A stretch of 64,000 nucleotides of DNA from assembly GCF_001942405.1 (NCBI RefSeq), contig NZ_MKKA01000008.1, positions 1 to 64,000 of the forward strand, read 5' to 3'. Below are positions 23,998 to 32,987 of the stretch, piece after piece (the first letter of the stretch is position 1; the number at the start of each line of letters is the position of its first letter). A program made the translations under genes and the position numbers. The stretch is from Ornithinimicrobium sp. CNJ-824 (GTDB lineage: Bacteria; Actinomycetota; Actinomycetes; Actinomycetales; Dermatophilaceae). A model generated the notes under the pieces. The model saw nothing but the letters and a program-made list of their open reading frames with translations, was not told the DNA's origin and did not search any database.

Positions 23998-24422
23998 CGG
24001 TCGACCACCTGGGCCAGCAGGTCGGTGGCCTCGCGCAGCAGCCGACGCTGCGGGGCGGTGAGCCCCTCCAGCCGTTCGGTCATCCAGGCGTCCCGGTGGG
24101 CCCGTTCCCGCCGCACCGTCTCCTCCCCCTCGGAGGTGAGGGTGAGGCGGACGAGGCGACCGTCGTGCTCGTCGGCCGAGCGCTCCGCCCAGCCGGAGTC
24201 GCACACCTGCGTGACCGCCCGGCTCATGCTGGGGGCGGTGACCTGCTCGATGGTCGCCAGCTCGCCGACGGTGCGGGGCCGCTCGGCGAGGCGGACGAGG
24301 ATGCTGAACAGGTGCGGCGGGATCGTGTTGTCGGCGTCGTAGCGCACCCGGCGCGCCACGCGCATGCACGCGATGCGGAGGTCGTGCGCCAGCGCGGACG
24401 TCTCGGGGTCGGGCGCAGGCAT
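23994..24422 (-). CDS. MarR-family regulator of the MFS-ggt operon
   Basis: The 142-residue winged-helix protein has PPHLFSILVRLAERPRTVGE, the recognition region IEQVTAPSMSRAVTQVCDSG, the wing DEHDGRLVRLTLTSEGEE, and dimerising end helices. It is first in an operon with the MFS exporter, the microORF and ggt. MarR proteins usually autorepress and respond to small aromatic ligands. An imperfect dyad just before the start codon is the likely operator. Confidence 0.85.
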   Translation of the reverse strand: MPAPDPETSALAHDLRIACMRVARRVRYDADNTIPPHLFSILVRLAERPRTVGELATIEQVTAPSMSRAVTQVCDSGWAERSADEHDGRLVRLTLTSEGEETVRRERAHRDAWMTERLEGLTAPQRRLLREATDLLAQVVDR

Positions 24423-24427
24423 GATCC

Positions 24428-24452
24428 TTAGTCTAGGTCATTGCCTGCCTAA
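24428..24452. promoter_or_regulatory. Probable MarR operator
   Basis: TTAGTCTAGG and CCTGCCTAA flank six bases to form an imperfect dyad immediately upstream of the marR start codon, in an AT-richer patch than the surroundings. Position and symmetry fit an autoregulatory MarR site. Confidence 0.45.
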
Positions 24453-24461
24453 CGACATCGT

Positions 24462-25939
24462 TCACAGACCGAGCCAGCCCTGGATCGGGTCGATCCCGAA
24501 GTAGACGAGGAACAGGAGCGCGACGACCCACATGAGGACGTGCACCTGGCGACCCTTGCCCCGCACGACCTGGAGCAGCACGTAGGCCACGAACCCGGCC
24601 CCGATGCCGGCGGTGATCGAGTAGGTGAACGGCATGAGCACGATCGTGAGGAAGGCCGGCAGGGCGATCTCCAGGTCGTCCCAGTCGATCCCGGTGACCT
24701 GCTGCATCATGAGGAAGCCGACGATGACCAGCGCCGGGGTGGCGGCCTCGTGGGGCACGACGGCGACCAGGGGCGAGAGGAAGGTGGCGAGCAGGAACAG
24801 CACGCCGGTGACGATCGAGGCCAGACCGGTGCGCGCCCCCTCGCCCACGCCGGCGGTGGACTCGATGTAGGAGGTGTTGCTGCTCACGCCGGCGGCCCCA
24901 CCGGCGGCGGCGGCCAGGGAGTCCACGACGAGGATCCGGCGGGTGTTCGGCGGGTTCCCGTCCTCGTCGAGCAGCCCGGCCTCGGCGCCGACGGCGACCA
25001 TCGTGCCCATGGTGTCGAAGAAGTCGGCGAGCATGAGCGTGAACACGAGCAGGAACACGGCGGTCAGGCCCATCGAGGAGGCCGAGCCCAGCAGGCTGAA
25101 CTCCCCGATGAGGCTGAAGTCGGGCGTGCGCACCCAGGAGTCGGGCAGGGCGGGCACGTTGAGGCCCCAGCCGGTGGGGTTGCTGCCGTCGGGGTTGCGG
25201 GGCCCGACCTGGACGATCGCCTCGACCACGATCGCGAGCACCGTGGCGGTGACGATCCCGTAGAGGATCGCGCCCTGGACCCGCAGGGCCAGCAGGGCGG
25301 CGATGAGGAACAGCCCGATGAGGAAGACCAGGGTGGGCCAGCCGGCGAGGAAGCCACCGACCCCGAGCTCGACCGGCACCGGGCCGGCCGGCTTGCGCAC
25401 GACGCCCGCGTCCACGAGGCCGATGATGGTGATGAACAGCCCGATGCCCACGCTGATGGCGACCTTGAGCTGGGCCGGGATCGCCCGGAAGACCGCCTCC
25501 CGGAACCCGGTGAGCACGAGCACGAGGATGATCAGGCCCTCGAGGACGACCAGGCCCATGGCGTCCGCCCAGGTCACGCCGTCGAGGCTGGCGATGCCGT
25601 AGGCGACGAAGGCGTTCAGCCCGAGGCCGGTGGCCAGGGCCAGCGGGTAGTTGGCCACCGCGCCCATGAGGATGGACATCACGCCGGCGACCAGCGCCGT
25701 CACGGCGGCGATGACGGCCAGGTCGCCGCCGGCCAGGAACTCGCCGGTCCCGTCCGGCACGGTGCCGATGATGAGCGGGTTGAGCACGATGATGTAGGCC
25801 ATCGTGAAGAACGTGGCCAGACCGCCGCGGACTCGCGGGTCACGGTCGAGCCACGCTCGGAGATGCGGAAGTATCGGTCGACGGCGGATCCGGACGGGGC
25901 GGATCCGGGCACGGTGGCGCCGGCGGAGGTCTCGGGCAT
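24462..25939 (-). CDS. NCS2-family purine permease (AzgA-like), frame broken by one base
   Basis: The N-terminus (MPETSAGATVPG, then DRYFRISERGSTVTRE) is in one frame and the rest (VRGGLATFFTMAYIIVLNPL onward) in another; one missing G in GAG-TCCGC at about 25826 explains this. The remainder shows AzgA-type motifs: ATGLGLNAFVAYGIA, DFFDTMGTMVAVGAEAGLLD, and SSNTSYIESTAGVGEGARTG. This family imports adenine, guanine or hypoxanthine with protons through about 12-14 membrane segments. Divergent from the DUF2530 gene. Confidence 0.85.
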
Positions 25940-25957
25940 GCGCGCTAGCGTAGTGCC

Positions 25958-26206
25958 GTGGACCAGCTGCCCCGGACCCCGTCACCGACCGACATCACGG
26001 TCCCGGAGAGCCGGGTGCGCACCATCGTGGTCGTCCGCTGGGGCCTGCTGCTGTGGGCGGTCGCGCTGCTCGTCGTGCTCCTCGTCCCCGAGCTGCGCTC
26101 CGAGGGCCGCCAGTGGTGGGTGTGGGTCCCGGTGGCCGGCCTCGTGGGCGGGGCCCTGGGGCACGTCTACCTGGCCCGGGGGCGCGGCAACGCGGAGATG
26201 GCCTGA
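25958..26206 (+). CDS. DUF2530 small membrane protein
   Basis: The 82-residue protein has two transmembrane helices (RWGLLLWAVALLVVLLVPEL and WVWVPVAGLVGGALGHVYLA) joined by a short loop (RSEGRQWW), and ends with a basic segment. This is the actinobacterial DUF2530 pattern, of unknown function. TAGCGT at 25946-25951 lies exactly six bases before GTG 25958, so the mRNA is probably leaderless. A short direct repeat (cctgacgttcggcaagg) follows the stop. Confidence 0.75.
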   Translation: MDQLPRTPSPTDITVPESRVRTIVVVRWGLLLWAVALLVVLLVPELRSEGRQWWVWVPVAGLVGGALGHVYLARGRGNAEMA

Positions 26207-26253
26207 CGTTCGGCAAGGCCTGACGTTCGGCAAGGCCTGACGCCGGGGGCCGG

Positions 26254-27000
26254 TCAGCGCTCGACGAACTCGATCTCGGCGGCGTCGTCCAGCACGGGCG
26301 GGTCGATCCGTTCCGGGGGGCGCCGCTCGACGTCCACCTCGCTGTGCGCCCCGCAGCCGAAGCCCAGGGTGACCACGGAGCCGTCGGCCGGGGACCACTC
26401 GTTGGCGCAGACGCCGAAGACCGAGCGCAGCGCGCCGGCCATCGGCACGAAGTAGCCGCAGGTCGAGCAGGGGGCCGGGGCCTTGCGGGCGGTCTCGCTC
26501 GAGGGACCGTGCTCCCCCTCCCACCAGCGGGTGGCTGCGGCCTCGCGACCCTCGGCCGAGAGCACGCGCGGACGACCCAGCCCCAGCTCCCAGAGGGCGG
26601 CCTGGTCGACGTCCTCCTCCCCGGTGGCCTCCCAGCCGGGCTCGAGCCGCGGGTCCTCCTCGACGTAGGGCGTGCGGTCCTGGGGACCGACGTCGCCGGG
26701 GGCGAGGCGCTCGGCGTAGGGGACCCACTCGGGCGAGAGCAGCGCCCCCTCGCCCGGGAGCAGGTGCACCTCGGAGACCGTGGCCTTGCGGGCGCGCGGC
26801 GGGCGGGCGAGGGTCACGGCCCAGCGCCAGCCCGGGTAGGCCCGGGCGGTGCAGGCGAAGGAGTGGGTCGCCACCCGGTCGCCCTCCATCGCGACGCCGA
26901 CGTGGTCCCCGACGGTGCCGGGCTCGGCGATCTCCTCGGCGGCCAGCCGGGCCACCTCCACCGCGGAGGTCAGGACGGCGTCGGACCTGGGCGCGGCCAC
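26254..27000 (-). CDS. DUF3027 family protein
   Basis: The 248-residue protein has RPPRARKATVSEVHLLPGEG and LLSPEWVPYAERLAPGDVG in the middle and a C-terminal CSTCGYFVPMAGALRSVFGV with VCANEWSPADG and GFGCGAHSE, whose cysteines could bind zinc. This matches DUF3027, common in Actinobacteria near cold-shock genes. GTG 27000 follows the cold-shock stop by five bases, with GGGAG as ribosome binding site. Function is unknown. Confidence 0.82.
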   Translation of the reverse strand: MAAPRSDAVLTSAVEVARLAAEEIAEPGTVGDHVGVAMEGDRVATHSFACTARAYPGWRWAVTLARPPRARKATVSEVHLLPGEGALLSPEWVPYAERLAPGDVGPQDRTPYVEEDPRLEPGWEATGEEDVDQAALWELGLGRPRVLSAEGREAAATRWWEGEHGPSSETARKAPAPCSTCGYFVPMAGALRSVFGVCANEWSPADGSVVTLGFGCGAHSEVDVERRPPERIDPPVLDDAAEIEFVER

Positions 27001-27005
27001 CGGCG

Positions 27006-27407
27006 TCAGCTCCCGGCCTCGAACTGGTCGGCGACGGCACGCAGCGCCTTGGCCAGCGTGCTGCCGTGGGCGCGGTCGGGGTAGTGCCCCTTGCGCAGCG
27101 AGGTCGACGTGCTGTCCAGCAGGGTGATGAGGTCCTCGACCACGACCACCATCTCCTCGGCGGGCTTGCGGTCGCGCAGCGTCAGGCCGCGCGAGACCGA
27201 GGGTGGCGGGTCGAGCAGCCGCACGTGGAGCGCCTGGTCGCCCTTGCGCCCGGCCACGATGTCGAACTCCACCCGGGTCCCTCGGGCAAGGGTCTCGACC
27301 CCGGCGGGCAGGGCGGTGCGGGGCACGAAGACGTCGTCGCCCTCGTCGCTGGAGAGGAAGCCGAAGCCCTTGTCCTCGTCGTAGAACCTGACCTTGCCGG
27401 TGGGCAC
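27006..27407 (-). CDS. Cold-shock-domain protein with C-terminal extension
   Basis: The 133-residue protein starts VPTGKVRFYDEDKGFGFLSS with RNP1 KGFGF and RNP2 VFVP, the OB-fold single-strand nucleic-acid-binding cold-shock domain. About 65 extra residues follow (PSVSRGLTLRDRKPAEEM, then VVVVEDLITLLD), the longer actinobacterial CspB type. GTG 27407 is preferred over the GTG at 27419 because a GAGGTG sequence precedes it and it aligns with the family start. Operon with DUF3027. Confidence 0.87.
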   Translation of the reverse strand: MPTGKVRFYDEDKGFGFLSSDEGDDVFVPRTALPAGVETLARGTRVEFDIVAGRKGDQALHVRLLDPPPSVSRGLTLRDRKPAEEMVVVVEDLITLLDSTSTSLRKGHYPDRAHGSTLAKALRAVADQFEAGS

Positions 27408-27509
27408 GGGACACCTCACGAAAGTGGTTGGGGGTGGATGGAGCGTCGTCTCGAGGATATCGCCCCGCGGCGGGCGTGGCGAACGCCTTCCGAGGGGTCG
27501 CCCACGCCG

Positions 27510-29395
27510 TCAGGCGGCGAGGGCGACGGGCGCGCCCTCCGCGGCAGGGCCGACCCCGCCCGCCGCGACGAGCGCGGCATACCTGCCCCCGCGTCGGAGC
27601 AGGTCGTCATGGGTGCCCTGCTCGACGACCGCGCCCTCGTCCAGGACGACCACGAGGTCGGCGTCGCGCACGGTGCTCAGCCGGTGGGCGATCGTCACGA
27701 CGGTCCGGCCGCGCCCGACCCGCCCCAGGGCCGCCTGCACGGCCGCCTCGGTGCGGGTGTCCAGGGCGCTGGTGGCCTCGTCGAGCACCAGCACCTGCGG
27801 GTCGCGCAGCAGCGTGCGGGCCAGGGCCAGCCGCTGCTGCTCGCCCCCGGAGAACCGGTGTCCGCGGGCACCGACGACCGTGTCGTAGCCGTCGGGCAGC
27901 GACCGGACGTGGTCGTGGATCTGCGCGTCGCGGGCAGCCTGCTCGAGCTGCTCGTCGGTGGCGTCCGGCCGGGCCAGGCGCAGGTTCTCACGGATGGTGT
28001 CGTGCAGCAGGTAGGTCTCCTGGGAGACGACGCCGACCACCGCGGCCCGCTCGGCCGAGGGCAGCTGCCGCAGGTCGGTCCCGTCGAGCAGCACCCGCCC
28101 CCGCGTGGGGTCGTCGAGCCGGGTGAGCAGCGAGGCGAGCGTGCTCTTGCCCGAGCCGGTGCTGCCGACGAGGGCCACCGTGGACCCGGCGGGGACGACC
28201 AGGTCGACGTCGGTGAGCGCGTCGCGGTCGGCCCCGGGGTGGCGGTAGCCGACCCCTTCCAGCCGCAGCTCGCCGCGGGCGGTGGCCGGGTCCAGGTGCC
28301 GGGCGGCCGCCGGGTCCGGCTCGGCGACCTCGACGGGCAGGTCGAGGTACTCGAAGATGCGGCTGAACAGCGCCATCGAGGCGGTGACCTGCACCCCCAC
28401 CGAGAGCAGGCCCATGACCGGGCGGAAGATGCCGGCCTGCAGGGCGGTGAACGCGACCAGGGTGCCGATGGAGATCCCGGCCCCGGTCACGGGCAGACCG
28501 GCGACGAGGTAGAGCGCGGCCGGCACCACGGCGAAGACGATGCCCATGGTGGCCGTCCGCCAGCGACCGGCGATCTGGGCGGCGACCTCCAGCTCCAGCA
28601 GCCCGGCGCTGTGGTCGGAGAACCGACGGGCGAGCCGCTCCCCCGCGCCCAGGGTCTTGCTCAGCCGTGCCCCGCCGACGGACAACGACTCCTCCACCTG
28701 GGCGTGCAGCCCGGCGAGCGCCGCTGCCGACGCTCGGTGGCGTCGCGCCGCAGCCGGGCCACCGAGCGGGTGACGACGACCGCGGGCGGGATGACCACGA
28801 GGGAGAGCAGCGCCAGCACCGGGCTCAGGAAGACCATCGCCACGAGGGTGCCGACGACGGTGGCGACGTTGCCGGCCAGCGAGGTGGCCGTCGAGGTGAC
28901 CACGCCCTGGAGCCCCGAGACGTCGTGGGTCAGCCGCGACTGCACCTCCCCGGAACGGGTCCGGGTGAAGAAGGCCAGCGGCTGACTCTGCAGGGAGGTG
29001 AACAGGTCCGTGCGCAGCCGGTGCATGATCCGCTGGCCGACCGTGGTGCTGATCCAGGTCTGCAGCACGCCGAGGACGGCGGTGAGGACCGCCGCGCCCA
29101 CCATGAGGCCGACCAGCACCAGCAGCAGCCGCACGTCCTGCTCGGGGATCGCCACGTCGACGATCTCCTTGACGAGGAACGGGGCGACCAGGCCGAGGGC
29201 GGAGCTGCTGACGATGAGGACGAGCACCCCGGCGATGGCGCGTCGGTGCGGGGAGAAGAGCGCCAGGACGCGTCGCCCGCTGACGGGGTGGGCGACCAGC
29301 TGGGCGCGGTCGCGGGGGTCCGGACGGGCACCGGAGCCGGGGCCGCGCCGTTCGCCGGAGCCGGCGGCGCCGTGGGGAAGGGTCGGGTCGTGCAT
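27510..29395 (-). CDS. ABC exporter (fused membrane and ATPase domains), frame broken by one base
   Basis: ATG 29395 with GAGGAGA upstream opens a six-helix type I exporter domain (RAIAGVLVLIVSSSALGLV onward). The frame breaks at about 28730 (ATER to SAAALAGLHAQVEESLSVGG) and continues into the ATPase: Walker A VGSTGSGKST, signature FSGGEQQRLALARTLL and Walker B VLVLDEATSALD. One missing base restores a protein of about 628 residues that works as a dimer. A MarR gene is divergent with a shared operator, suggesting ligand-induced multidrug or lipid export. Confidence 0.87.
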
Positions 29396-29465
29396 CCGTG
29401 TCTCCTCGGGTTCGGGGCCGGTCGTCGGTGCCGGCGGCCAGGACCTGTTCGAAGGTGACAACATA

Positions 29466-29508
29466 GTGAGGTTGCCTCTTTATTTCCTCACCTCTAGGAT
29501 CCGGGGTA
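29466..29508. promoter_or_regulatory. Divergent marR/ABC promoter with operator dyad
   Basis: Plus-strand TTGCCT (29472-29477) and TAGGAT (29495-29500) form a promoter with a 17-base spacer, seven bases before ATG 29508, so the marR mRNA is probably leaderless. GTGAGG (29466-29471) and CCTCAC (29486-29491) form an inverted repeat across the spacer, well placed for a MarR dimer to repress both directions. Confidence 0.6.
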
Positions 29509-30011
29509 TGCCGTCCCTCGCCGACCCCTCCGACCTCAGCGAGGTGGACCTGCTCCTGCGGCTGGCCCGCCGCTGGCGACGCGTGGGTGCCGACGCGGCG
29601 GCCCGCCACGGCCTGACCCCCCACCAGGAGCGGGGGCTGCTCGCGGTGGCCCGGCTGACCCGCCGTGCCGCCGAGCGCGGCGGGCCTCCCGGCGCCCGGG
29701 TGTCGACCCTCGCCGAGCACCTGGGCGTGGCCCCCCGGTCGGCCACCGAGGTCGCCGACGCGCTCGAGGCCGCGGGTCTGGTGGCGCGCACCCCCGACCC
29801 CTCGGACCGGCGCGCGGTGCTGCTGACCCTCACCAACCCCGGGCGCTCCCTCGTGGAGCGGGTGCGGGACGAGCGTCGGGCCGTCGGCGACGCGGCCGTG
29901 GCCGACCTCTCCCCTCCCGACCGGGCGCAGCTGCGGCGGATCCTGCTGACGCTGCTGGCGGCCGGGGACGCGGACGGGCGGGGCACCCCGACCCGAGGTG
30001 CCCCGCCCTGA
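29508..30011 (+). CDS. MarR-family regulator of the divergent ABC exporter
   Basis: The 167-residue protein has the winged-helix core: TPHQERGLLAVARL, STLAEHLGVAPRSATEVADALEAAGLV and PDPSDRRAVLLTLTNPGRSL. The start is ATG 29508, inside the octamer GGTATGCC and at the predicted transcript start. Its last codons overlap a strong terminator hairpin shared with amtB. Divergent position and the operator support control of the ABC exporter. Confidence 0.85.
   Translation: MPSLADPSDLSEVDLLLRLARRWRRVGADAAARHGLTPHQERGLLAVARLTRRAAERGGPPGARVSTLAEHLGVAPRSATEVADALEAAGLVARTPDPSDRRAVLLTLTNPGRSLVERVRDERRAVGDAAVADLSPPDRAQLRRILLTLLAAGDADGRGTPTRGAPP
29976..30008. terminator. Terminator hairpin between marR and amtB
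   Basis: GGGCGGGGCACC (29976-29987) and GGTGCCCCGCCC (29997-30008) make a perfect 12-base-pair stem with a nine-base loop. It overlaps the last codons of marR and lies just after the convergent amtB gene. Confidence 0.75.
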
Positions 30012-30027
30012 CCCGCGCGCGGTCCTG

Positions 30028-31293
30028 CTAGACGCGAGCCTCCTCGACGACGTCGGAGGCATCCCCGTCGCCGAAGGCGTAGGCGGACTCCCGGTGCTCG
30101 GAGAGGTCGACCCCACGGGCCTCGTCCTCCGGGCTCACGCGGAACCCGATGGTGCGGGCGATCGCCAGCCCGATGAGCGCGGTGAGCACCCCGGTGTAGA
30201 CGACGGTGAAGACGGTCGCTGCCAGCTGGGCGACGAGCTGGTCGGCACCTCCGCCGTAGAGCAGGCCTCCGCCCGCCCCGTCGACCGGGAGGGCGAGGAA
30301 GCCGATGGCCACGGTGCCGATGATGCCGGCGACCAGGTGCACGCCGACCACGTCGAGGGCGTCGTCGTAGCCGAACCGGTACTTCAGCCCGACCGCCAGG
30401 GCCGACCCGACCCCGGCGACCAGACCGATGAGGACGGCACCGAGCGGGGAGACGCTGGCGCAGGCCGGGGTGATGGCGACCAGGCCCGCGACCACGCCCG
30501 AGGCTGCCCCGATCGAGGTCGGCCGGCCGTCGCGGACCCGCTCGGTGAGCATCCAGGCCAGCATCGCGGCGGCCGGGGCGACCATCGTGTTGACCCAGAT
30601 CAGGCCGGCCTCCTCCACGGTGCCCGCGGCGCCGCCGTTGAAGCCGAACCAGCCGAACCACAGCAGCGCGGTGCCGATCATGACGAGGGGGATGTTGTGC
30701 GGCTTGTGGAAGCCCTTGGTCCGGCCGAAGTCCGCCCGCGAGCCGATGATGTAGACGAGCACGAGCGCCGCCAGTCCGGCGTTGATGTGCACGACCGTGC
30801 CGCCGGCGAAGTCGATGGCCTCGCCGAAGACCCGCCCGACGGCGCCGTCGGCCGACAGCAGCCCGCCGCCCCAGACCATGAAGGCCAGCGGGCAGTACAC
30901 CAGCGTCACCCACACCGGGACGAAGACCGACCAGGCGCCGAAGCGGGTCCGGTCGGCGACCGCGCCGGAGATGAGCGCCACGGTGATGATCGCGAAGGTC
31001 GCGCCGAAGCCGATCCCGACGAGGTCGGCGGTGCCGACGTGCGCGGCCAGGCCCAGGTCGGCGAACGGGTCGCCCACGAGACCGCCGAGCACGCCGGGGG
31101 CCGAGGTCATCCCGTAGCCCCAGAGCACCCAGACCACGCCGACCATGCCGATCGAGACGAAGCTCATCATCACCATGTTGAGGGCGGCCTTGGCGCGGGC
31201 CATGCCGCCGTAGAAGAACGCCAGGCCCGGGGTCATGAGCAGCACGAGGGCCGCCGACACCATGACCCAGACGTCACCTGCGGTGAGTTCCAT
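30028..31293 (-). CDS. amtB: Ammonium transporter AmtB
   Basis: The 421-residue protein starts MELTAGDVWVMVSAALVLLM after CAGGAGGCAAC and has about 11 membrane helices. It has MTPGLAFFYGGMARAK, the twin pore histidines (GTVVHINAGLAAL and DVVGVHLVAG), and the family signature DDALDVVGVHLVAGI. It conducts ammonium and is normally gated by GlnK/PII; no glnK follows it here. GTTTC-rich elements upstream resemble GlnR-type sites. Confidence 0.93.
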   Translation of the reverse strand: MELTAGDVWVMVSAALVLLMTPGLAFFYGGMARAKAALNMVMMSFVSIGMVGVVWVLWGYGMTSAPGVLGGLVGDPFADLGLAAHVGTADLVGIGFGATFAIITVALISGAVADRTRFGAWSVFVPVWVTLVYCPLAFMVWGGGLLSADGAVGRVFGEAIDFAGGTVVHINAGLAALVLVYIIGSRADFGRTKGFHKPHNIPLVMIGTALLWFGWFGFNGGAAGTVEEAGLIWVNTMVAPAAAMLAWMLTERVRDGRPTSIGAASGVVAGLVAITPACASVSPLGAVLIGLVAGVGSALAVGLKYRFGYDDALDVVGVHLVAGIIGTVAIGFLALPVDGAGGGLLYGGGADQLVAQLAATVFTVVYTGVLTALIGLAIARTIGFRVSPEDEARGVDLSEHRESAYAFGDGDASDVVEEARV

Positions 31294-31383
31294 CTGTTGC
31301 CTCCTGAAGAGTTGCGGTGGACGGTGCGTCGGCCACGCCCTCGGGGCCGACGAACCGTGGTCACCACAGTCAAGGGCAGCGAT

Positions 31384-31448
31384 GTTTCCGCAGGTGGTGC
31401 GCCGGGGTAAACGTTGCGTTTCCCGCGTTTCGGGCAGGTAAAAACCTG
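31384..31448 (-). promoter_or_regulatory. AT-rich control region upstream of amtB (GlnR-like elements)
   Basis: GTTTCC (31384), GTAAAC (31407), GTTTCC (31418) and GTTTCG (31427) lie in an otherwise GC-rich region; 31407 and 31418 are 11 bases apart. Actinobacterial GlnR boxes are pairs of GTnAC/GAAAC half-sites in 11-base steps, and amtB is the classic target. A perfect palindrome CAGGTAAAAACCTG (31435-31448) follows directly after the menC stop. The regulator assignment is inference. Confidence 0.4.
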
Positions 31449-31450
31449 TC

Positions 31451-32490
31451 TCAGGACGAGCGGTCGCCGGCCCCGGGTCCGGGGTCGGCGGCCAGGACCG
31501 CGTGCGCGCGCCCCAGCCGGTCGCGCCACCACCGCTCCCGCTCCGCGGGACCCGGTATGCCGCCAGCAGGGCGGGGTCGACCGCGTTCCGGACCGTCGTG
31601 GCCCGGGCCGTCGTCAGCCGGCCCCCCACCGGGAGCAGGGGGTCGGGGACCACGTCGGCGGCCAGCAGCGCGGCGGTCCCCAGCCCGCAGTCGTGCTCCA
31701 GCTGCGGCAGCGCGGCGGCCAGGGCGACGCCGGCGGCCAGCCCCACCGAGGTGTCCAGGGCCGAGGAGACCACCGCCGGCAGTCCGCACGCCGCCACGAC
31801 CTCCAGCGCCCGGGCGACACCTCTCAACGGGGCCACCTTGACCACGACCAGGTCCGCGGCGCCCTCCCGAGCCACCCGCAGCGGGTCCTCCGCCCGGCGG
31901 ATCGACTCGTCCGCGGCGACCGGCACGTCGGTGCCGTCCCTGGCCAGGGCGACCCGCAGCTCGGCCAGCTCCTCGACGCGGGCGCACGGCTGCTCGGCAT
32001 ACTCCAGCTCGTGCCGGCCGAGCCGGCGCAGCGCCTCCCGGGCCTCCTCGACCTCCCAGGCGCCGTTGGCGTCCACCCGCACCCGGGCCTGCGGTCCGGC
32101 GATCCGCCGGACCTCGGCCACCCGGGCCAGGTCGTCCTCGAGCCTCTGACCGCGCTCGGCGACCTTGACCTTGACCGTCCGGCACCCGGGGAAGCGCTCG
32201 AGCACCCCGGCCACGTCCGGCGGGGACACCGCCGGGACGGTCGCGTTGACCCCGACGTCGGTGCGGACCGGCTCCGGCAGCCGGCCCCAGCCCAGCTCGA
32301 CGGCCGCCGACAGCCACCGCGAGGCGTCCCGGTCGTCGTACTCGACGAACGGCGCCCACTCGGCCCAGCCCCGGGGTCCCCGCAGCAGGACCGCCTCCCG
32401 GTGGTCGACGCCGCGGAACCGCACCCGCATCGGCAGCTCGACCACGGAGGCGGCGGCGAGGAGCTCGTCCAGCGGGGGCAGCGGGGTCAT
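31451..32490 (-). CDS. menC: o-Succinylbenzoate synthase, frame broken by one base near the end
   Basis: ATG 32490 begins MTPLPPLDELLAAASVVELP. The enolase-superfamily residues are present: VKVKVAE, RVRVDANGAW, YAEQPC, PVAADESIR and LVVVKVAPLRG. The reading frame slips at about 31550 (LLAAYRVP to AERERWWRDRLGRAHAVL); one added base restores the expected C-terminus and the stop at 31451. MenC dehydrates SHCHC to o-succinylbenzoate in menaquinone synthesis. It lies apart from menB/E/A but within the same supercluster. Confidence 0.87.
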
Positions 32491-32525
32491 GACCGCATCG
32501 AACCACGCCGACCGGTCGCGCGGCC

Positions 32526-32891
32526 TCAGCCCCGGTCCGCCCAGTGCACGACGTGCCCCAGCGGGGCCAGCGCGTCCTGGACCGGCCGGTAGTAGACCCA
32601 GGTCCCCCGTCGCTCGCTCTCGATGAGGCCGGCCTCCCGCAGCTTGCGCAGGTGGTGGGACACCGTCGGCTGGGAGACCCCCACGTCCCCCAGGTCGCAC
32701 ACGCAGGTCTCCCCGTCGGCGTCGGCGATCCGCGAGTAGAGCCGGAGGCGCACCGGGTCCGCGAGCGCCTTGAGCAGCCCGGCCAGCCGCTCGGCCTCCG
32801 CGACGGCCAGCCCCTCGGCCGGGCGGCAGGAGGGGGCGCACGCCGCGCCCGCGGGGACCGGGGCGGCAAGGACGGGGGAGCTCATCTGCAT
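32526..32891 (-). CDS. arsR: ArsR/SmtB-family arsenic-responsive repressor
   Basis: The 121-residue winged-helix protein has ALADPVRLRLYSRIADADGE followed by the As(III)-binding motif TCVCDLGDVGVSQPTVSHHL at the start of the recognition helix, then EAGLIESERRGTWVYYR. An extra cysteine-containing N-terminus (AACAPSCRPAEG) may supply a third thiol. It is divergent from acr3-arsC with a palindromic operator between them. Arsenite binding would release DNA. Confidence 0.9.
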   Translation of the reverse strand: MQMSSPVLAAPVPAGAACAPSCRPAEGLAVAEAERLAGLLKALADPVRLRLYSRIADADGETCVCDLGDVGVSQPTVSHHLRKLREAGLIESERRGTWVYYRPVQDALAPLGHVVHWADRG

Positions 32892-32894
32892 ACT

Positions 32895-32957
32895 TTGACA
32901 AGGATCGAAGCCCTGGGCAAGACTGCGGGTTCCGATGCATCGACGGACGTCGATGCA
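32895..32957. promoter_or_regulatory. ars promoter region with perfect operator palindrome
   Basis: TGCATCGAC (32936-32944) and GTCGATGCA (32949-32957) form a perfect nine-base inverted repeat around GGAC, 30 bases before acr3. TTGACA (32895-32900) is a consensus -35 for acr3 with a candidate AAGACT -10 18 bases on. An ArsR dimer on the palindrome would block the transcript start. Confidence 0.7.
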
Positions 32958-32987
32958 GCCCCGTCCGTCGCGACCTCGAGGACCTCC

